From Chloroflexota bacterium (GTDB lineage: Bacteria; Chloroflexota; Anaerolineae; Aggregatilineales; Phototrophicaceae): a DNA stretch of 54,893 bases. Position 1 is the first letter of the stretch. Each line of letters begins with the position of its first letter. Made by a program: the position numbers and the translations under genes. The stretch lies in NCBI GenBank assembly GCA_014338005.1, contig QUBZ01000017.1, positions 1 to 54,893 on the forward strand, read 5' to 3'. Of the stretch, positions 33,024-42,864 are shown piece after piece. Under the pieces are notes generated by a model. That model was not told where the DNA came from. It worked only from the letters and a program-made list of their open reading frames with translations, and did not search any database.

Positions 33024-33096
33024 AACCGCCAGGACGCAAAGGACGCCAGGGTTTTAATGCCCTACTTTTTGGGGCGCGTTTGGCGTCCTGGCGGTT
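33024..33096. repeat. 14-bp inverted repeat between mqnA and the VOC gene
   Basis: AACCGCCAGGACGC at 33024-33037 is the exact reverse complement of GCGTCCTGGCGGTT at 33083-33096. Inside lies GGACGCCAGGG-type sequence that can pair again. There is no terminal T tract. The unit CGCCAGGACGCAAAGG resembles the repeats at 20190-20335. Confidence 0.7.
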
Positions 33097-33121
33097 AAGA
33101 GGTAATAGAGGAGTGTTTGGG

Positions 33122-33577
33122 ATGAGCGAGCAGGGCATCGGCAGCACGATTGTGGCCCAGATCGGCATCGTCGTGCGCGACATCGAAGCGGCGGTAGGCC
33201 GTTACTGTACGATCCTGGGGCTGCCGCGCCCGGAAGTGATTATCACCGACGAGCCGGATAAAGCGCGCACGACCTACAACGGCCAGCCGACCCCGGCGCG
33301 GGCGAAGCTGGCGTTTTTTCACCTGGGGCAGGTGGATATTGAACTGATCGAGCCGGTCGGCGGGCCGAGTACCTGGCAGGCGTTCCTTGACGAAAACGGC
33401 GAGGGCGTGCATCATATCGCCTTCTGGGTGTTGGATACCGATGGGGCAGTCCGATTCCTGGGCCGGCACGATATTCCATTAGAACAGCAGGGTTATTTTA
33501 CGGGCGGCATGTACAGTTATCTGGACAGTTCGGCGGCCTTAGGAGTCCGGCTGGAGTTGTTGGAGAAGAAAGCATAA
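33122..33577 (+). CDS. VOC-family protein, methylmalonyl-CoA epimerase-like
   Basis: A 151-residue glyoxalase/VOC metalloprotein. AQIGIVVRDIEAAVGRYCTI, LGQVDIELIEPVGGPSTW, EGVHHIAFWVLDTD and a final RLELLEKKA give the two beta-alpha-beta modules of methylmalonyl-CoA epimerase-like members. The His in VHHIAF and the Glu in RLELLE match metal ligands; the first ligand position (usually His) is Gln in AQIGI, so the metal site may differ. GAGGAG precedes the ATG. It lies between mqnA and mqnC, six bases from the latter. It may be a true epimerase or serve the menaquinone path; neither is shown. Confidence 0.7.
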   Translation: MSEQGIGSTIVAQIGIVVRDIEAAVGRYCTILGLPRPEVIITDEPDKARTTYNGQPTPARAKLAFFHLGQVDIELIEPVGGPSTWQAFLDENGEGVHHIAFWVLDTDGAVRFLGRHDIPLEQQGYFTGGMYSYLDSSAALGVRLELLEKKA

Positions 33578-33582
33578 TCACC

Positions 33583-34809
33583 ATGAACGATACTCAGGCG
33601 CAGATTCAAAACATTCTCGCCCGCGTCCACGAAGGCGGGCGCATCACTTACGACGAGGGCTTGCTGCTGTACCAGCACGCCGACCTGCTCGACCTGGCCG
33701 ACGCCGCCAATGCGCGCCGCCAGCAGCTCGTGCCGGGCGATCTCGTCACCTACCTGATTGACCGCAATATCAACTATACCAACGTGTGCGTGACGGACTG
33801 CCAGTTCTGCAACTTTTACGCGCTGCCGGGCGACAAACAGAAAGGTTACGTCAACAGCAAACACGTGCTGGGCAAAAAGATCGAGGAGGCGCTGGCATTG
33901 GGGGCGACCCGCATCCTGATGCAGGGCGGCCACAACCCCGATCTGCCGCTGGAGTATTATCTCGATCTGGTGGACTGGATTCACCGCACCTACCCGACCA
34001 TCGAAATCAACGCTTTTTCGCCCAGTGAAATCCAGTACATCGGCGAAATCAGCGGTTTAAGCTGGCGCGAGGTGTTAAGCCGGTTGAAGGCGGTCGGTTT
34101 GCAGGGGCTTCCCGGCGGCGGCGGCGAAATCCTGGACGACGAGATTCGCAAGCGCGTCAGCCCCAAAAAGATCATGACCGATGATTGGTTTGGCGTGATG
34201 AAGGTCGCCCATGAACTCGGCCTCGTCACGACGGCGACGATGGTGATCGGCTTCCGCGAGGATCTGCGCCACCGGATGAACCACCTCAAACGCCTGCGCG
34301 ACGAGCAGGACGACAGCCTGCTGCGCTTCGGGGGCGGCTTCAACGCCTTCATTAGCTGGTCGGTGCAGATCGAAAATACGCCGCTGGCGCGCAGCCGTTT
34401 CGCCAGCGAATATGGCGCGACCAGCACCGAATACCTGCGCCATACGGCCATCGCCCGCATCTTCCTGGATAACATCCCCCACGTCAGCGCAAGCTGGCCG
34501 ACGCAGGGCGCGAAGGTCGGGCAGATGGCGCTGCACTTCGGCTGCGACGACTTCGGCAGCACCATGATCGAAGAAAACGTCGTGTCGGCGGCGGGCGCGG
34601 TCACGAAGATCAGCCCGGTGATGCTGCCGCGCGAAATTCACCGCCAGATTCGCCAGGCCGGGTTCATCCCGGCGCAGCGCAATACCAACTACGACGTGCT
34701 GAAGGTGTTCGAGAAACCGGAAGATGACGATGATTTGCAAAGCATCGAGGCCATCAGCGCGGCAGCGGCCAGCCAGGGCAGCTGGGCGGAACTGACGCTG
34801 ATTGAGTAG
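33583..34809 (+). CDS. mqnC: Cyclic dehypoxanthine futalosine synthase MqnC
   Basis: A 408-residue radical SAM enzyme that cyclises dehypoxanthine futalosine. The cluster Cys are Cys69, Cys73 and Cys76 in TNVCVTDCQFCNFYAL. LMQGGHNPDLPLEYYLDLV, GLPGGGGEILDDEIRKRVSP and HFGCDDFGSTMIEENVVSAA are the MqnC versions of blocks shared with MqnE. The final 30 residues (DDDDLQSIEAISAAAASQG) are an extension. It is the last gene of the menaquinone run, which ends at the terminator at 34862-34899. Futalosine hydrolase and MqnD are not in the window and must be elsewhere. Confidence 0.93.
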   Translation: MNDTQAQIQNILARVHEGGRITYDEGLLLYQHADLLDLADAANARRQQLVPGDLVTYLIDRNINYTNVCVTDCQFCNFYALPGDKQKGYVNSKHVLGKKIEEALALGATRILMQGGHNPDLPLEYYLDLVDWIHRTYPTIEINAFSPSEIQYIGEISGLSWREVLSRLKAVGLQGLPGGGGEILDDEIRKRVSPKKIMTDDWFGVMKVAHELGLVTTATMVIGFREDLRHRMNHLKRLRDEQDDSLLRFGGGFNAFISWSVQIENTPLARSRFASEYGATSTEYLRHTAIARIFLDNIPHVSASWPTQGAKVGQMALHFGCDDFGSTMIEENVVSAAGAVTKISPVMLPREIHRQIRQAGFIPAQRNTNYDVLKVFEKPEDDDDLQSIEAISAAAASQGSWAELTLIE

Positions 34810-34861
34810 CCGGTAGTCTACAGTAATCAGTCTGTAGTTATTCAGCGCCAGAGAAGGGACA

Positions 34862-34899
34862 GCGCCGGGGGTTTACATACGCCCCCGGCGCGTTTATTT
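34862..34899 (+). terminator. Intrinsic terminator after mqnC
   Basis: GCGCCGGGGG at 34862-34871 pairs perfectly with CCCCCGGCGC at 34882-34891 across a ten-base loop, followed by GTTTATTT. Confidence 0.8.
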
Positions 34900-35055
34900 G
34901 CGGCATACCTTTACACCGATTTCACAACATTTTATCGTTTTCTGACAACTTTCAGCGCAAACCGCCGGTACAATCAAATCACAAGCCGGAACCGCCCCAT
35001 GTTTTTTAATCATACTGCGGCGGCGCTTATCAGGGTCTACCGGGTGGGAAATCGC

Positions 35056-35271
35056 ATGGATAAACGTCGTGAAACAACCGACCTGAAATACCGGACTCGT
35101 GTTGCACTTTGCCCGACCTGCGCTCAGGTGTCCCGGTTTACTTTCGTCGGCGAGCAGCACTGGCCGCCCCAGGTGGCGCAGGCCGCCGGACTCGGCCCGC
35201 TGGTGCATCTGTGGGTGTGCGGCAGCTGCCAGACCACGCTCACCGAAACGGCGGCGGAAAAATCCACCTGA
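35056..35271 (+). CDS. Small zinc-ribbon protein
   Basis: A 71-residue protein with two CxxC pairs, LCPTCAQVSRF and WVCGSCQTT, about 40 residues apart: a zinc-ribbon layout. Between them is GEQHWPPQVAQAAGLGPLVH. The ATG at 35056 is taken as start because GGTGGG lies upstream and the more distant ATG at 34999 would add unrelated sequence. It stands alone, 110 bp before the proline dehydrogenase gene. No function is recognised; such proteins may bind nucleic acid or serve as small adaptors. Confidence 0.55.
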   Translation: MDKRRETTDLKYRTRVALCPTCAQVSRFTFVGEQHWPPQVAQAAGLGPLVHLWVCGSCQTTLTETAAEKST

Positions 35272-35381
35272 CGCCCCGCCTGCCGCGTAAGCTCATGATT
35301 TCAAATCTCACAAACGGCGCTACAATAGAATCGTAGAAGTCGAAATCTTCGCGGATTGCTCGCCAGACAAAGGATGACATC

Positions 35382-36305
35382 ATGCTCCGGCGGTTGATTC
35401 TGTACCTCTCGACGGCGGTCTGGGCGCGGCGAATCGTCACCGGCTGGGGACTGGCGCGGCGCGTGGCGCGGCGTTTTGTGGCCGGGGAAACGCTGGACGA
35501 GGCCGCCCGCGTCACCCGCGCGCTCAACGGTAAAGGTCTGGCCGTCACGCTGGACTGCCTGGGTGAAAGTATCACAAAGGCGGAAGATACCGCCGAGGTT
35601 GTCAGCGCCTACCGCGCGGCGCTGGAACGCATCAGCGCCGACCGGCTGAACGCCAGCATTTCCCTCAAACTCACACACCTGGGGCTGGACATCGGGGAAG
35701 ACCTGTGTATGGGCAACCTGCGCGCCGTTGTGGAGGACGCTAAAACGCGCGGCGTGCCGGTGACGATTGACATGGAAAGCAGCGCCTACACCGAACGCAC
35801 GCTGCGCCTGTATCGCACCCTGCGCGACGAATACGCTTGCGACAACGTGGGCGTCGTCATCCAGTCGTATCTGTACCGCAGCGAAGCCGACATGGCCGCA
35901 CTGGCCGCCGAGGGCGCGCATGTCCGGCTGTGTAAGGGGGCGTATCTCGAACCGGCGGAGGTGGCCTTTCCGCACAAGGCCGACGTGGACGCCAATTATA
36001 TCAAACTGGCGCGGGCCTACCTGGAAGCACCGCCCCCGGCTTACCTGTGCCTTGCCACCCACGATGAAAAAATGATCTCCGATGCCGAAAACTTCATCCG
36101 CCAGCGGGGCATCCCCACCGACCGCTACGAGTACCAGATGCTCTACGGCATTCGCTCATCGCGGCAGGAGGAACTGGCGCGGGCGGGTTACACCATGCGC
36201 GTGTACGTGCCGTTCGGCGCGGCCTGGTATCCGTATTTTATGCGCCGGCTGGCGGAGCGCCCGGCGAACCTGTGGTTTTTTGTCCGCAGCGTGTTCCAGC
36301 GGTAG
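35382..36305 (+). CDS. Proline dehydrogenase
   Basis: A 307-residue FAD enzyme that oxidises proline to pyrroline-5-carboxylate and passes electrons to quinone. The TIM-barrel marks are SLKLTHLGLDIG, PVTIDMESSAYTERTL, VVIQSYLYRSEADM, VRLCKGAYLEP, CLATHDEKMI, the YEYQMLYGIRSS block and PFGAAWYPYFMRRLAERPAN. The length is that of the monofunctional bacterial enzyme (PutA N-terminal equivalent). AAAGGATG precedes the ATG, and TACAAT at 35321-35326 may be the -10. No pyrroline-5-carboxylate dehydrogenase gene is adjacent. It is convergent with the LysM gene three bases away. Confidence 0.92.
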   Translation: MLRRLILYLSTAVWARRIVTGWGLARRVARRFVAGETLDEAARVTRALNGKGLAVTLDCLGESITKAEDTAEVVSAYRAALERISADRLNASISLKLTHLGLDIGEDLCMGNLRAVVEDAKTRGVPVTIDMESSAYTERTLRLYRTLRDEYACDNVGVVIQSYLYRSEADMAALAAEGAHVRLCKGAYLEPAEVAFPHKADVDANYIKLARAYLEAPPPAYLCLATHDEKMISDAENFIRQRGIPTDRYEYQMLYGIRSSRQEELARAGYTMRVYVPFGAAWYPYFMRRLAERPANLWFFVRSVFQR

Positions 36306-36308
36306 CGG

Positions 36309-37457
36309 CTAACCGCGCACCTGCGCCCAGTAGCCGGTTTGGCTGCCCGGCGGCAGCGTGATGGCATAGATGATGCCGGACGCCCCGCCGACATAGGTGG
36401 TATACGAATACCGTCCGGCGGCCTGCCACCCGGCCTGGTAGCCGCGTTCGCCGCCTGTCGCCCAGCCCAGAACGCTTTCCGCCCCGCCCAGTTCCGCCCA
36501 CAGGCGGCCAAAACCCCGTATGGGGACGGCCAGCCCTTTCGGCGGGACAGCCGTCGGGTCAGGGTCGCCTTCCTGGTAGCGGTCGGCGTAAACGCGCAGG
36601 TGGCCGTCGTAGGTCATCACCCAGATTTCGCGCCGGTCGCCAAGCCACATCATCACGCCGTTTTCAAAGGCCTGCCAGGCCGCCGGCACGTAACGAATCG
36701 GCTCGACCGGGCAGGTCTGATACCCGGCCACTTCGCCCATCGCATCGTGCGTGCAGACCACTTCTACCGTCACGTCCTCGAACGTGTAGGGGTCGGTATA
36801 ATCATCGCCGGCCAGCACTTCCAGCCGGTAGCGCACCGGGCCGACATAATAAAAGCCGCCTATGGCCGGGGTGACGTATTCCAGCGGCACGGGCCTGGCG
36901 TCCAGCGGGCGTTCGCAGGTTTTTTCTGGCTCCGGCGGGCAGATGTAAAAATAGGCTGTTCGCCCCTCCGCCCGCCAACGGAAGGATATACCCGGCCCGA
37001 TGTTCTGAACCTGCCTGGCGCTGGCGCTGAACTCAAAAATAGTCGCCCGGCGGGTGGGACGGTCGCCCACTTCGCCCGGCGCGATCCCGGCAGCCGCGCC
37101 CGGCGGGAGCCAGATGACCGCGCCCACCGGCAGCGCCGCCGGGTCGTCCAGGCAGTTGAGCGCCGCCACCTGGGTGATGGTCAGCCCGTCCACGCCCACC
37201 AGCAGGTCGGCCAGCCGGTCGTGGCGATAAACGCGGTAGGGAAACCAACCGCGCTGGAAGGGCGCGCCGCACACCACCAGGCGCGGGTCGTCCCCCTCCG
37301 GCGAAGGGGTGAAACCCGGCGTGGGCGACGGCGTGAAGGTCGCGCTTGGAACCCAAAGCGGGCCGACCGGGGTGGCGGTGGGGGCGGCCTCCTGCGCCAG
37401 CGCCCCACCGGCGGCCATCAGCGTTACCATCAAACACAGGACGATCAAGCAACGCAT
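36309..37457 (-). CDS. Secreted LysM-containing protein
   Basis: A 382-residue exported protein. A signal peptide (LIVLCLMVTLMAAGGALAQ) is followed by a Thr/Pro spacer, a LysM-like domain (YRVYRHDRLADLLVGVDGLT, then ALNCLDDPAALPVGAVIWLPP), a beta-sandwich domain about 130-240 with several Cys (YICPPEPEKTCERP) and a C-terminal LGFP-like repeat (GFGRLWAELGGAESVLGWAT). LysM domains bind peptidoglycan or chitin-type glycans, so cell-surface attachment is likely. The gene lies 35 bp downstream of recA on the same strand and may be read through from it. No catalytic motif was seen. Confidence 0.7.
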   Translation of the reverse strand: MRCLIVLCLMVTLMAAGGALAQEAAPTATPVGPLWVPSATFTPSPTPGFTPSPEGDDPRLVVCGAPFQRGWFPYRVYRHDRLADLLVGVDGLTITQVAALNCLDDPAALPVGAVIWLPPGAAAGIAPGEVGDRPTRRATIFEFSASARQVQNIGPGISFRWRAEGRTAYFYICPPEPEKTCERPLDARPVPLEYVTPAIGGFYYVGPVRYRLEVLAGDDYTDPYTFEDVTVEVVCTHDAMGEVAGYQTCPVEPIRYVPAAWQAFENGVMMWLGDRREIWVMTYDGHLRVYADRYQEGDPDPTAVPPKGLAVPIRGFGRLWAELGGAESVLGWATGGERGYQAGWQAAGRYSYTTYVGGASGIIYAITLPPGSQTGYWAQVRG

Positions 37458-37492
37458 GGTTGTTCCTTTGGTGTTTTCGCCGGCTGCGCGCG

Positions 37493-39700
<2,208 letters not shown>

Positions 39701-39750
39701 TTTGCCAGCTTCCTGTATATGATAAACATCGAGCGGGTATGTGCCAGATC

Positions 39751-39779
39751 ATTTTAGCACATCCGTTCTAAAAAGACAA
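39751..39779 (-). promoter_or_regulatory. recA promoter with LexA-like box in the spacer
   Basis: On the minus strand TTGTCT (39774-39779) and TAAAAT (39751-39756) are 17 bases apart. The spacer contains GAACGGATGTGC (39757-39768), which matches GAAC-N4-GTTC at seven of eight fixed positions. The operator near the portal gene (17007-17018) is a perfect match to the same form. Confidence 0.7.
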
Positions 39780-39801
39780 CTCCTGAGGCGCGAATCTCTA
39801 G

Positions 39802-40353
39802 ATGAAAATATACACCAAAACCGGCGATGATGGCACTACCAGCCTGTTTTCCGGCGGGCGCGTTCCCAAAACGCACCTGCGGGTGGAGGCCTACGGCACG
39901 GTAGACGAATTAAACTCGGTGCTGGGCGCGGCGCGGGCGCAGCAGCCCACCGCCCAGACCGACGAATGGCTGGCGCGGGTGCAGCGGCAGCTGTTCCACC
40001 TGGGGGCAGACCTGGCAACCCCGCCGGACGCCAAAGCCGAGTGGGTGGTGCGGATGGACGCCGCGCCGGTGCTGTGGCTGGAAGCGCGCATTGACGAGAT
40101 GACGGCGGCGCTGCCGGCGCTGAAGAACTTCATCCTGCCGGGCGGCTCGCCGCCGGCGGCCATGATTCACATTGCGCGGACGGTCTGCCGCCGCGCCGAA
40201 CGGACGGTGGTGGCTTTGCAGGAGTATGAGCCGGTGGGCGAACACGTGCTGCCGTACCTCAACCGCCTGGGGGATTTTTTGTTCGTGCTGGCGCGCTGGG
40301 AAAACCACCAGGCCGGCGTCCCGGACGTGACCTGGACGGTCGGTGATGAATAA
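39802..40353 (+). CDS. pduO: PduO-type ATP:cob(I)alamin adenosyltransferase
   Basis: A 183-residue trimeric enzyme making adenosylcobalamin from cob(I)alamin and ATP. The N-terminal ATP loop is KIYTKTGDDGTTSLFSGGRV; further marks are VEAYGTVDELNSVLGAAR, FILPGGSPPAAMIHIARTVC and RRAERTVVAL, with YLNRLGDFLFVLAR at the end. The length is typical. GAGG precedes the ATG. It is divergent from recA, with about 100 bp between the starts. Adenosylcobalamin would serve mutases such as methylmalonyl-CoA mutase, consistent with the epimerase-like and acyl-CoA-carboxylase-like genes in the window, though no mutase is here. Confidence 0.93.
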   Translation: MKIYTKTGDDGTTSLFSGGRVPKTHLRVEAYGTVDELNSVLGAARAQQPTAQTDEWLARVQRQLFHLGADLATPPDAKAEWVVRMDAAPVLWLEARIDEMTAALPALKNFILPGGSPPAAMIHIARTVCRRAERTVVALQEYEPVGEHVLPYLNRLGDFLFVLARWENHQAGVPDVTWTVGDE

Positions 40354-40414
40354 GTCATTAAGGTGACGGTACAACAAAAGCTATCGGGTGGGAATTATTG
40401 ACAGCGCTTTCAGA

Positions 40415-40849
40415 TCAGCTGTACTCCAGAACCGATATTGAAAACTGAGCGAACAAACGAAAGTGCCCGGAATCTCTTGAACATACCGTTAAATGATAGT
40501 ATTCAGCCGTAGCGGCAATAATGCAATCCGGCAAATGGGGACCTTGCCCTTTTTTAACTGCTCCGGACTCTGTAAGTAGCCTGCGAAGCTCGCCTGCACG
40601 GCGGGCAATCGTCACATTGATGAAATATCTTCGGAAGGGTTTTAACAGAGCGGTATGTTGAGAGACTGTCCGAAATTTGTGTTCGCTTATACCTGCCCAC
40701 AATTCTGCCTCGGTGATGATGGAGTACCCAACCGATACAGGATAAAAACGTGCTTGGTAAAACAACTTTCGCGCCGCCTCGTGTTTCCGAAGCACATCTA
40801 TAAAAACGGTTGTATCGAATAGGTAACTATTTCCGGGTTCTAAATTCAT
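40415..40849 (-). CDS. PIN-domain ribonuclease-like protein (VapC-like toxin)
   Basis: A 144-residue PIN domain. The acidic residues expected in the active site are visible: Asp12 (LFDTTVFIDVL), Glu47 (IITEAELWAG), Asp108 (LPDCIIAATA) and Asp126 (SRDSGHF). PIN proteins are Mg-dependent RNases, often toxins. The ATG at 40849 gives the standard start of the fold and overlaps the stop of the upstream gene by 23 bases; ATGs at 40858 and 40870 are possible. It is last in a three-gene unit with a DUF3467 protein and an unrecognised protein. GC is lower than in flanking genes. Confidence 0.85.
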   Translation of the reverse strand: MNLEPGNSYLFDTTVFIDVLRKHEAARKLFYQARFYPVSVGYSIITEAELWAGISEHKFRTVSQHTALLKPFRRYFINVTIARRAGELRRLLTESGAVKKGQGPHLPDCIIAATAEYYHLTVCSRDSGHFRLFAQFSISVLEYS

Positions 40850-41174
40850 TGATGTCATCGAGACGTTCATCCCACCCCGAACGTAGGTCACCAAGCCAAT
40901 CGTCATCTGTATTGGAGTTAGCTCCTATCGCGTCGAGGTTGGCAAGTAAACGCTCAATTTCCTGCCAAATTTTGTCGTGAGGCGAGACTTTATTCGGCGC
41001 AATCCGAAATGAGGCAGTGGTAAATGTCATTACGGTTGTGGTTGGAATGACATCTGTTAGATCATAAAGCCATGCATTCTGAGTCACACTGCCTATGGCG
41101 GGCATCAGAGCAGGCATACCTGTGAATCTAGAAACAGATGCATGAGGCTGCATCGGGGTAATATAGCTATTCAT
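40827..41174 (-). CDS. Unrecognised middle gene of the DUF3467-PIN module
   Basis: A 115-residue protein, not assigned to a family. Residues 1-65 are Thr/Val/Pro-rich beta-like sequence (LYDLTDVIPTTTVMTFTTAS). The C-terminal 45 residues (DKIWQEIERLLANLDAIGAN, then DDWLGDLRSGWDERLDDINE) are a charged amphipathic tail like the toxin-wrapping part of VapB-type antitoxins. AAAGGA precedes the ATG, which overlaps the upstream stop by eight bases (ATGAATAG), and its own end overlaps the PIN gene. Coupled translation and antitoxin-like tail make it the probable neutraliser of the PIN protein, although it lacks a recognisable DNA-binding domain. Confidence 0.6.
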   Translation of the reverse strand: MNSYITPMQPHASVSRFTGMPALMPAIGSVTQNAWLYDLTDVIPTTTVMTFTTASFRIAPNKVSPHDKIWQEIERLLANLDAIGANSNTDDDWLGDLRSGWDERLDDINEFRTRK

Positions 41175-41523
41175 CAAGGCTTTCCTTTTCATGTGCCGCT
41201 TCTTCATCTGACAAGGACTGTGGTGAAATCGGCAAAGTAATACCAAAAGTATCCTCCCACTGAGAAATTCCGTTAATGAGCAGCAGAGCCAGTTCTTTAG
41301 CAACACCAACCGGCATAACGATTCTTTGTAACCGTTCCGCCTGGGTATTTTTCCCTAACGTCCTAGGATCCGCCGTCACAAGGTACATATCAAATGTAAC
41401 CTCATTGACGCCAATATGAAATGTCACGTTGTTTATATAAGTTGTCTCGTTATTTGTTAGGTCTGCGGCCTCAGCAAGGAGTTTATTCAGTCTGTCTTTA
41501 GTGGTATTCCTTTGTTCAGACAT
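41167..41523 (-). CDS. DUF3467-like protein
   Basis: A 118-residue protein. ETTYINNVTFHIGVNEVTFD and the block VMPVGVAKELALLLINGISQ followed by WEDTFG are the pattern of DUF3467, a small domain normally described as a single-gene protein of unknown role (N-V--------EF--DF, MSPEHAK-L---L---I--YE--FG). The first 25 residues are a charged helix. It leads a three-gene unit with overlapping starts and stops. Upstream sequence is AT-rich with no certain promoter. Pairing with a PIN protein suggests a sensing or assembly role for DUF3467, which is inference. Confidence 0.65.
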   Translation of the reverse strand: MSEQRNTTKDRLNKLLAEAADLTNNETTYINNVTFHIGVNEVTFDMYLVTADPRTLGKNTQAERLQRIVMPVGVAKELALLLINGISQWEDTFGITLPISPQSLSDEEAAHEKESLDE

Positions 41524-41636
41524 GCTGCTTCCTTAATCGAAAATCAGAATCACAACGCTAAGCAAGTATCACTTCTATCAACAGATTCTATCACAACAGC
41601 GATTTCTCCAATACCTGAGTTTCTGAGATCTTTCAG

Positions 41637-41668
41637 ATAAAAACCGGCTTTTGGAGATATTTTTATCG
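41637..41668 (-). terminator. Possible terminator after the methyltransferase gene (minus strand)
   Basis: GATAAAAA at 41637-41644 and TTTTTATC at 41661-41668 form an AT-rich stem just after the methyltransferase stop at 41670. The T tract is part of the stem itself, so this is a weaker call than the others. Confidence 0.45.
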
Positions 41669-41669
41669 G

Positions 41670-42197
41670 CTATCGGCGGCTGACGGCGCTGTAGATTTCG
41701 CGCAGGAAGCGGCTGGGGCGCGCTGCCAGCCGCCGCGTTTCGCGGAAGCCGCCCCGCCGGGCGAGTTTTTCCCAGGTGGCATACGAAAGCGGATACGGCA
41801 CCCAGGCGTTGCCCTGGTCTGTATTGTATTCGACCAGGATGAGACGACCGCCGGGTTTGAGGTAGTTGTACAGCAGGCGCGTCACCGGCTCCTGCTGGCG
41901 GACGAAATGCAGCGCGTTCGCCATCACCGCGCCGTCCAGCGGCGGCAGATCAAGCCGGCGCGTGAAATCGGCGGTAATCGTCACCAGTCGGATGCCGGCG
42001 AAACGGGCGCGGACGGCGGCTTCCTGTTCGCGCAGCGCGCCCGCGTCCCGGTCTATCGAATAAATTGTCCCGCCCACGCCGATCAGTTCCGCCAGCGCCA
42101 GCGTGAACGCGCCCGCGCCGGAGCCGAAGTCCGCCCACACGCCGCCCGGCGCGGGAATGCCGCCCTGTAACAGATTGACATGATCGGCGTGATTCAT
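41670..42197 (-). CDS. Class I SAM-dependent methyltransferase
   Basis: A 175-residue Rossmann methyltransferase. Motif I is WADFGSGAGAFTLALAELIG, motif II IYSIDRDAGALREQ, and the post-motif segment is LDGAVMANALHFVRQQEPV, then YLKPGGRLILVEYNTDQG. The core is complete though short, with no extra substrate domain. Such small methyltransferases act on many small molecules or lipids (including quinones), and no substrate can be read here. It is 12 bp downstream of the HtrA-like gene at 42210 on the same strand and so probably belongs to the same transcript. Confidence 0.85.
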   Translation of the reverse strand: MNHADHVNLLQGGIPAPGGVWADFGSGAGAFTLALAELIGVGGTIYSIDRDAGALREQEAAVRARFAGIRLVTITADFTRRLDLPPLDGAVMANALHFVRQQEPVTRLLYNYLKPGGRLILVEYNTDQGNAWVPYPLSYATWEKLARRGGFRETRRLAARPSRFLREIYSAVSRR

Positions 42198-42209
42198 CGT
42201 TTTCCCATC

Positions 42210-42824
42210 CTACACGGCCATTTTTTGCGTGCCAAGCCGTTCCTTCAAAAACGCCTTGACCACATGCACCGGAATGGCAAAACCCACGTCCGGGCCGGTA
42301 ATCATGGTGTTGATGCCGATCAAACGCCCGGCGGAGTCCACCACCGGGCCGCCGGAGTGGCCGGGGCGCATGTGCAGATCAAGCGCGATCCATTCGCGCC
42401 CCGGCTGCATCTGCCCCACTTCGGGAAGCTGCGCGCCGGCGCCAATAACCACGCCGGACGTGACTGCGCCGATCACGCCCCAGGGATGCCCGACCGCCAT
42501 CACCCACTGGCCGGGCCGCACCTGCCGCGAGTCGCCCAGGGCGATAGTCGGCAGGCCGGCGGCTTCGACCGAAAGCGCCGCCAGGTCAAGCGGCTCGTCG
42601 TAGGCGATCACCGCCGCCGGCAGGCGCTGGCCGCCCGACAGGACGACATGCAGGCCGTGACGCCCCCGGACGACATGCGCGTTGGTGACGATCAGGCCGT
42701 CGGGATGCCAGATGGTGCCGGCCCCCGCGCCGCGCCCGTTGACGATCTGCACCAGGCTCGCTTGCACACGCTCAACCGTGTCGGCCAATGTATCATTGAA
42801 TTGTTGCAAAAGGTTGTTGTCCAT
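42210..42824 (-). CDS. HtrA-like serine protease without PDZ domain
   Basis: A 204-residue S1C trypsin-fold protein. The triad is visible as His in VTNAHVV, Asp in PLDLAALSV and Ser in RPGHSGGPVV. There is no signal peptide and no PDZ domain, in contrast to the family norm, so it is a minimal cytoplasmic or peripheral version. The ATG at 42824 is fixed by GGAGG seven bases upstream. The gene lies after the PDZ-bearing paralogue at 42865-43746, with a palindrome repeat between them, so the two are one duplicated pair. Confidence 0.85.
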   Translation of the reverse strand: MDNNLLQQFNDTLADTVERVQASLVQIVNGRGAGAGTIWHPDGLIVTNAHVVRGRHGLHVVLSGGQRLPAAVIAYDEPLDLAALSVEAAGLPTIALGDSRQVRPGQWVMAVGHPWGVIGAVTSGVVIGAGAQLPEVGQMQPGREWIALDLHMRPGHSGGPVVDSAGRLIGINTMITGPDVGFAIPVHVVKAFLKERLGTQKMAV

Positions 42825-42842
42825 ATTTGACCTCCGCGTTCC

Positions 42843-42864
42843 GGGCGGGTTTGGAAACCCGCCC
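42843..42864. repeat. Dispersed palindrome, copy 2
   Basis: GGGCGGGTTT at 42843-42852 and AAACCCGCCC at 42855-42864 with a GG loop. It has the same stem as 20341-20364 and sits between the two protease genes. Confidence 0.75.
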
